DNA from: Sebastes aleutianus
Taxonomy: Eukaryota > Chordata > Actinopteri > Perciformes > Sebastidae
Length of the DNA: 64,000 bases
NCBI GenBank assembly: GCA_916700875.1
Contig: CAKAKS010000060.1
Location: forward strand, 5,454,334 to 5,518,333
Direction: 5' to 3'
Each line of letters starts with the position of its first letter. Within the stretch, counting starts at the first letter, position 1. The notes below the pieces were generated by a model. That model searched no databases, was not told where the DNA came from, and saw nothing but the letters and a program-made list of their open reading frames with translations. Below are positions 60,929 through 64,000 of this stretch, in pieces. Made by a program: the position numbers and the translations under genes.

Positions 60929-60980
60929 CGGCAACTATAGTGACCTGCAGAGATTTCTCTGCAGGTCACTATAGTTGCCG
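60929..60980. repeat. Perfect hairpin, 25-bp arms, 2-nt loop
   Basis: The left arm 60929-60953 (cggcaactatagtgacctgc plus agaga) is the exact reverse complement of 60956-60980; the loop is TT. It lies just past dispersed repeat C, in rims2 intron 1. Confidence 0.95.
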
Positions 60981-63900
60981 CTTAGTGATTTCAGACGGAC
61001 ATTAACCTCATCTCCCTGCAGTACTGACTAGCTGGGAATCATGGTGTTAAAGATGTATGTAGATGGTATTTACCCACTGAGCCAGATTACTCCCTTATGA
61101 TCTAATTATCACTCGGTCTGTAGTGGACTCAGAGGGCCTGCAGGGTCACTGCTTAGCCATGAGATCCCCTATCACAGATTTTCTACTCCAGTGTTGATGC
61201 CAAGACGAGGCTGCATCTCACTATGTGTTTAAACTGTCAGGCATGGTGGGATGCCAATATCCGACTCTCTAAAATCATTTGAAGAGGCATTTGTAGCATT
61301 TTATTGTAGCAACTCTGCTGGGACGTGCTGTCAAGTCAGTCTGGCCTGCAAAAAAGTTGCAAAGAATCCAGAGCGAGTGAATACACAGACGCATGTAGAT
61401 CTAGATATACACCTTTATCACAGACTAACCGAGGTCCACAGAAGCTGGAGCAAGGGATATTTAGCTGTTGGGTTAGAAGTTGAGTGTTTCTGCTCATGGT
61501 AGTCATCAGGGAAAAGTCACACTATCCCTGAGGAGAGGGCCGCTACTGTACATCTAACCACGTCCCTACTGTTCTTAGCTGTTCCATCAACATCTGGCCG
61601 ACTTTTGAGAGGGGAATAGAAAGATCCTGAGCAGCAGTTTGCTCAAAGACAGGATTAGAGGGAGAGGGAGAGAGAGAGAGAGAGACCTTGGAGTGACTGG
61701 CTGGGCTTGCCCGGCACACTTTGGGCAGGGGAGGTGGTGTAATTGGAAAGTAATTACGCCTTGGGTGGCATGTGTGGAAGCTCAGTACAGTGTGACTGCG
61801 TGTGGGTCTGCCGTTAGTGCCGAAAATGAACAGAGGTAGATTTCTTTATGTTTTTATGTTCATTTATGTTCAAACAGCAAACTGATAGAGTTGCTTTTTC
61901 ATGCCATTCTTGACATTGATATTTATACAGCAGGTTGCTTATGCAGGGACGTGTAGTGTTATATGCATTATTTTCTGGTGCTTAAATATCCTCTCCTGGT
62001 AATAGTTTAAAGGATACGCCTGTCGACGAAGAGTTAATGCCACAACGGTGCTTGAAATACTCATTAACACATCACATGTGTATTCATTTGTGGATGAAAA
62101 TAGTCCCCAACAAATGCACTATTATACAGAGAGGCAGACTAACAAATTGTTGGTTTTGGTCTTTTCATGGGATTTAGAAAGAACATTTCACATACGTGAA
62201 TACGTTTCAATAGAAAACTATTGTTTTAAAGATAAAATAAATATGTATCATTAGCTAAGAAAATAATTCACTACATTCACCGTAGCATTTTCAAGCCATA
62301 TCACTTGTTAAACCTGCACAGAGTGAGTTTTTGTCCACTTTGGGGCAGCGCATCAAGCTGTAAATACAACATCGACATGATATCAGCATGGATGTACAAT
62401 AAGAGCCGTGCTTCCAATTTTTTCCAATGACTTCTTGCGGTATTGGAGTGAAAAATCCACCGGCGGCCCAAAAATAATTTTCCCCATAGACCACTGTTGT
62501 AAACGAGATGTCTGTAAAACTGTTGACAGGACACCTCAAACTGCAAACAAGGTCGATTATGACTGTTTTTATTATGTTTTTGTTTTTTTTATCCATGGAG
62601 GTTTTATATTTGTAATTTGATTTAATTTGATTTAAAAATCTGTGACGTCATCACAATGTAAAGTCTATGGGACAAACACTACTGCGCATATTCAGTGGGC
62701 CGCATACCCCTGAAGTAAACCTGGAAGCTAGAAAACTTTTTTGGCGTTTGCGCCAGGCGAGCAATTCTCATTGGAATGAATAGGCGCCATCTTGGGGTCC
62801 GGTATAAAAGTTCTTATAATACATCCGTGGATATCACCTTATAAAGTGGACATTGCGAAGATGTTAGCAAACAATTGTCTGTTTACACATCCAGCAGACA
62901 CAGAGCAACATTAGCATTCATTTTGAGTCGTATATATGTTCACCTGATGAATGTGAGTCCAATATCCACTCTCCTTTTAGCTCTGTTTTGTTCTCCACCA
63001 CCAAAGCTCCACTATGATCACAAGCCACCACCGGATACTATTTCTTTTTACTTGTTGTACGTACTGCAGCTGCTCTTACAATGTACATAGCCTACTGTTG
63101 CAAGCAGTATGCATACAATTGGGACATACTGCTTCTTCATAACATTGTGCCTTGAACTTTGACACTCTTGCTCATATATCAACTGGAACATGAGGATTGT
63201 GGGTCAAAATAGCCAGAAAAGCATGCTGGCTTACATACTGCAAAATACAACCGGATGTAGTAGGACATCCTGGTATTTTTAGCATACTGCATTTGACGTA
63301 TTGGGACATACTATGTGTCTCTCTCAGTCTGTTTGGTGCTGGACAGGTAACGATGTGGGTTTATCACAGCTTTTTGTCTGAAAATAGCTGCTGGAAAGGC
63401 ATTGATGAGAGCGGTGAGACTAGATGATGCAAAATGCCGTTCATTTTCACCAAAGTTTCGTTAATTTGTCAGTTGATTTGACGATCGTTGCCTATGTGCT
63501 TTAACTACAGTGTGAATGAATGATTGTGTCCTCTGTGCCAGGCTGTTTACTTGGCATCTGAGTTCTATGAAGAAGGCTGGCTTCTGTGTCTGCTGCCCAT
63601 CAGAAGCTGTTATAGATGCACATTAGCTGTTCCTGGACCTGCTGTGGTGCATGTGACATGTTGCCAACCTTGTTCTGGGTGTGTGGGAATGTAAGAATCC
63701 AGGGCTCCTTGTACAGCTTTCACATCAATGTATTTGTCGTAACACAACTGTGGCAAAGGAGTAGCAGTTTATGGGTGAAAAAAAGAGACGGAGAGACAGC
63801 ACAGTTTAGAGGCAGATATGTTTTAAGCATCTTCTCTCTCTTCCCCTCCCTTCTGCTTATTAGCGGCGATATCTTCAGAGGGCTCAGATTAATTAAATCT

Positions 63901-64000
63901 CTGGGATCTTCCTAAAATGTTCAGGTCCTCGTGACAGCCCGCTGTGTAATTGTCCTGCTGTCCGTACAGAAGGAGCCGCATCAATCCAGCTCTCCTAAGG
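60981..64000 (+). other. rims2 intron 1, distal part to the window end
   Basis: Three kilobases with a short GA run (about 61663-61685) and possible degenerate TE sequence around 63100-63320 (the motif ttgggacatact occurs twice). No second rims2 exon is visible before the window ends. Confidence 0.5.

Noticed and set aside
63865..64000. Candidate exon near the window end
   Set aside because: An acceptor-like ttattag occurs at about 63863, but the translated sequence matches no RIM region.
1..64000. A new multi-gene defence or mobile system
   Set aside because: All five genes are well-known vertebrate families in their conserved order; the remaining DNA is explained by TEs, simple repeats and ordinary introns.

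Overview
This is a window of vertebrate nuclear DNA, almost certainly from a ray-finned (teleost, probably percomorph) fish. The genes are split by GT-AG introns, their proteins match vertebrate families along their whole length, and introns and spacers are packed with short TIR-bearing DNA transposons, a tRNA-headed retroposon, a Tc1-like remnant and many microsatellites, as is usual for fish.

Five protein genes are present. (1) fzd6 (+): last part of the 5' leader plus seven coding exons, 607-9946, 706 aa, a Wnt receptor with CRD, seven membrane segments and the KTxxxW motif. (2) cthrc1 (+): four exons, 13541-18538, 230 aa, a secreted protein with 12 collagen triplets. (3) slc25a32 (-): seven exons, 25529 down to 19608, 324 aa, the mitochondrial folate/FAD carrier. 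(4) dcaf13 (+): eleven coding exons, 26241-36795, 445 aa, a WD40/Sof1 nucleolar protein. (5) rims2 (+): only the first coding exon, 40985-41175; the rest of the window is its first intron. I assembled all junctions by eye from splice sites, reading phase and known family sequences. Each complete gene closes in frame at a length at or near that of its human counterpart (fzd6 706 and dcaf13 445 aa equal my recollection of the human lengths).

The order FZD6-CTHRC1-SLC25A32-DCAF13-RIMS2, with SLC25A32 and DCAF13 head to head, is that of human 8q22.3, so this is an ancient conserved synteny block. The genes do not form a pathway. The only evident shared regulation is the 711-bp divergent interval between slc25a32 and dcaf13.

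Non-coding layout: fzd6 intron 1 (793-5859) holds a TIR element and a 12-bp tandem repeat; slc25a32 intron 1 holds a nested stack of transposons (23058-25289) with a recognisable 8-bp target duplication; dcaf13 introns hold a long foldback element (29616-30449); downstream of dcaf13 two copies of one MITE lie in inverted orientation; the rims2 intron (41176-64000) holds at least six TE copies, a deleted Tc1-like element and a 25-bp-arm perfect hairpin (60929-60980), but no exon that I can recognise.

I found no evidence of an undescribed multi-gene system. The most unusual items are structural: the nested TE stack, the perfect palindromes, and in-frame low-complexity expansions in Fzd6 (Glu-Arg) and Rims2 (poly-Ala).
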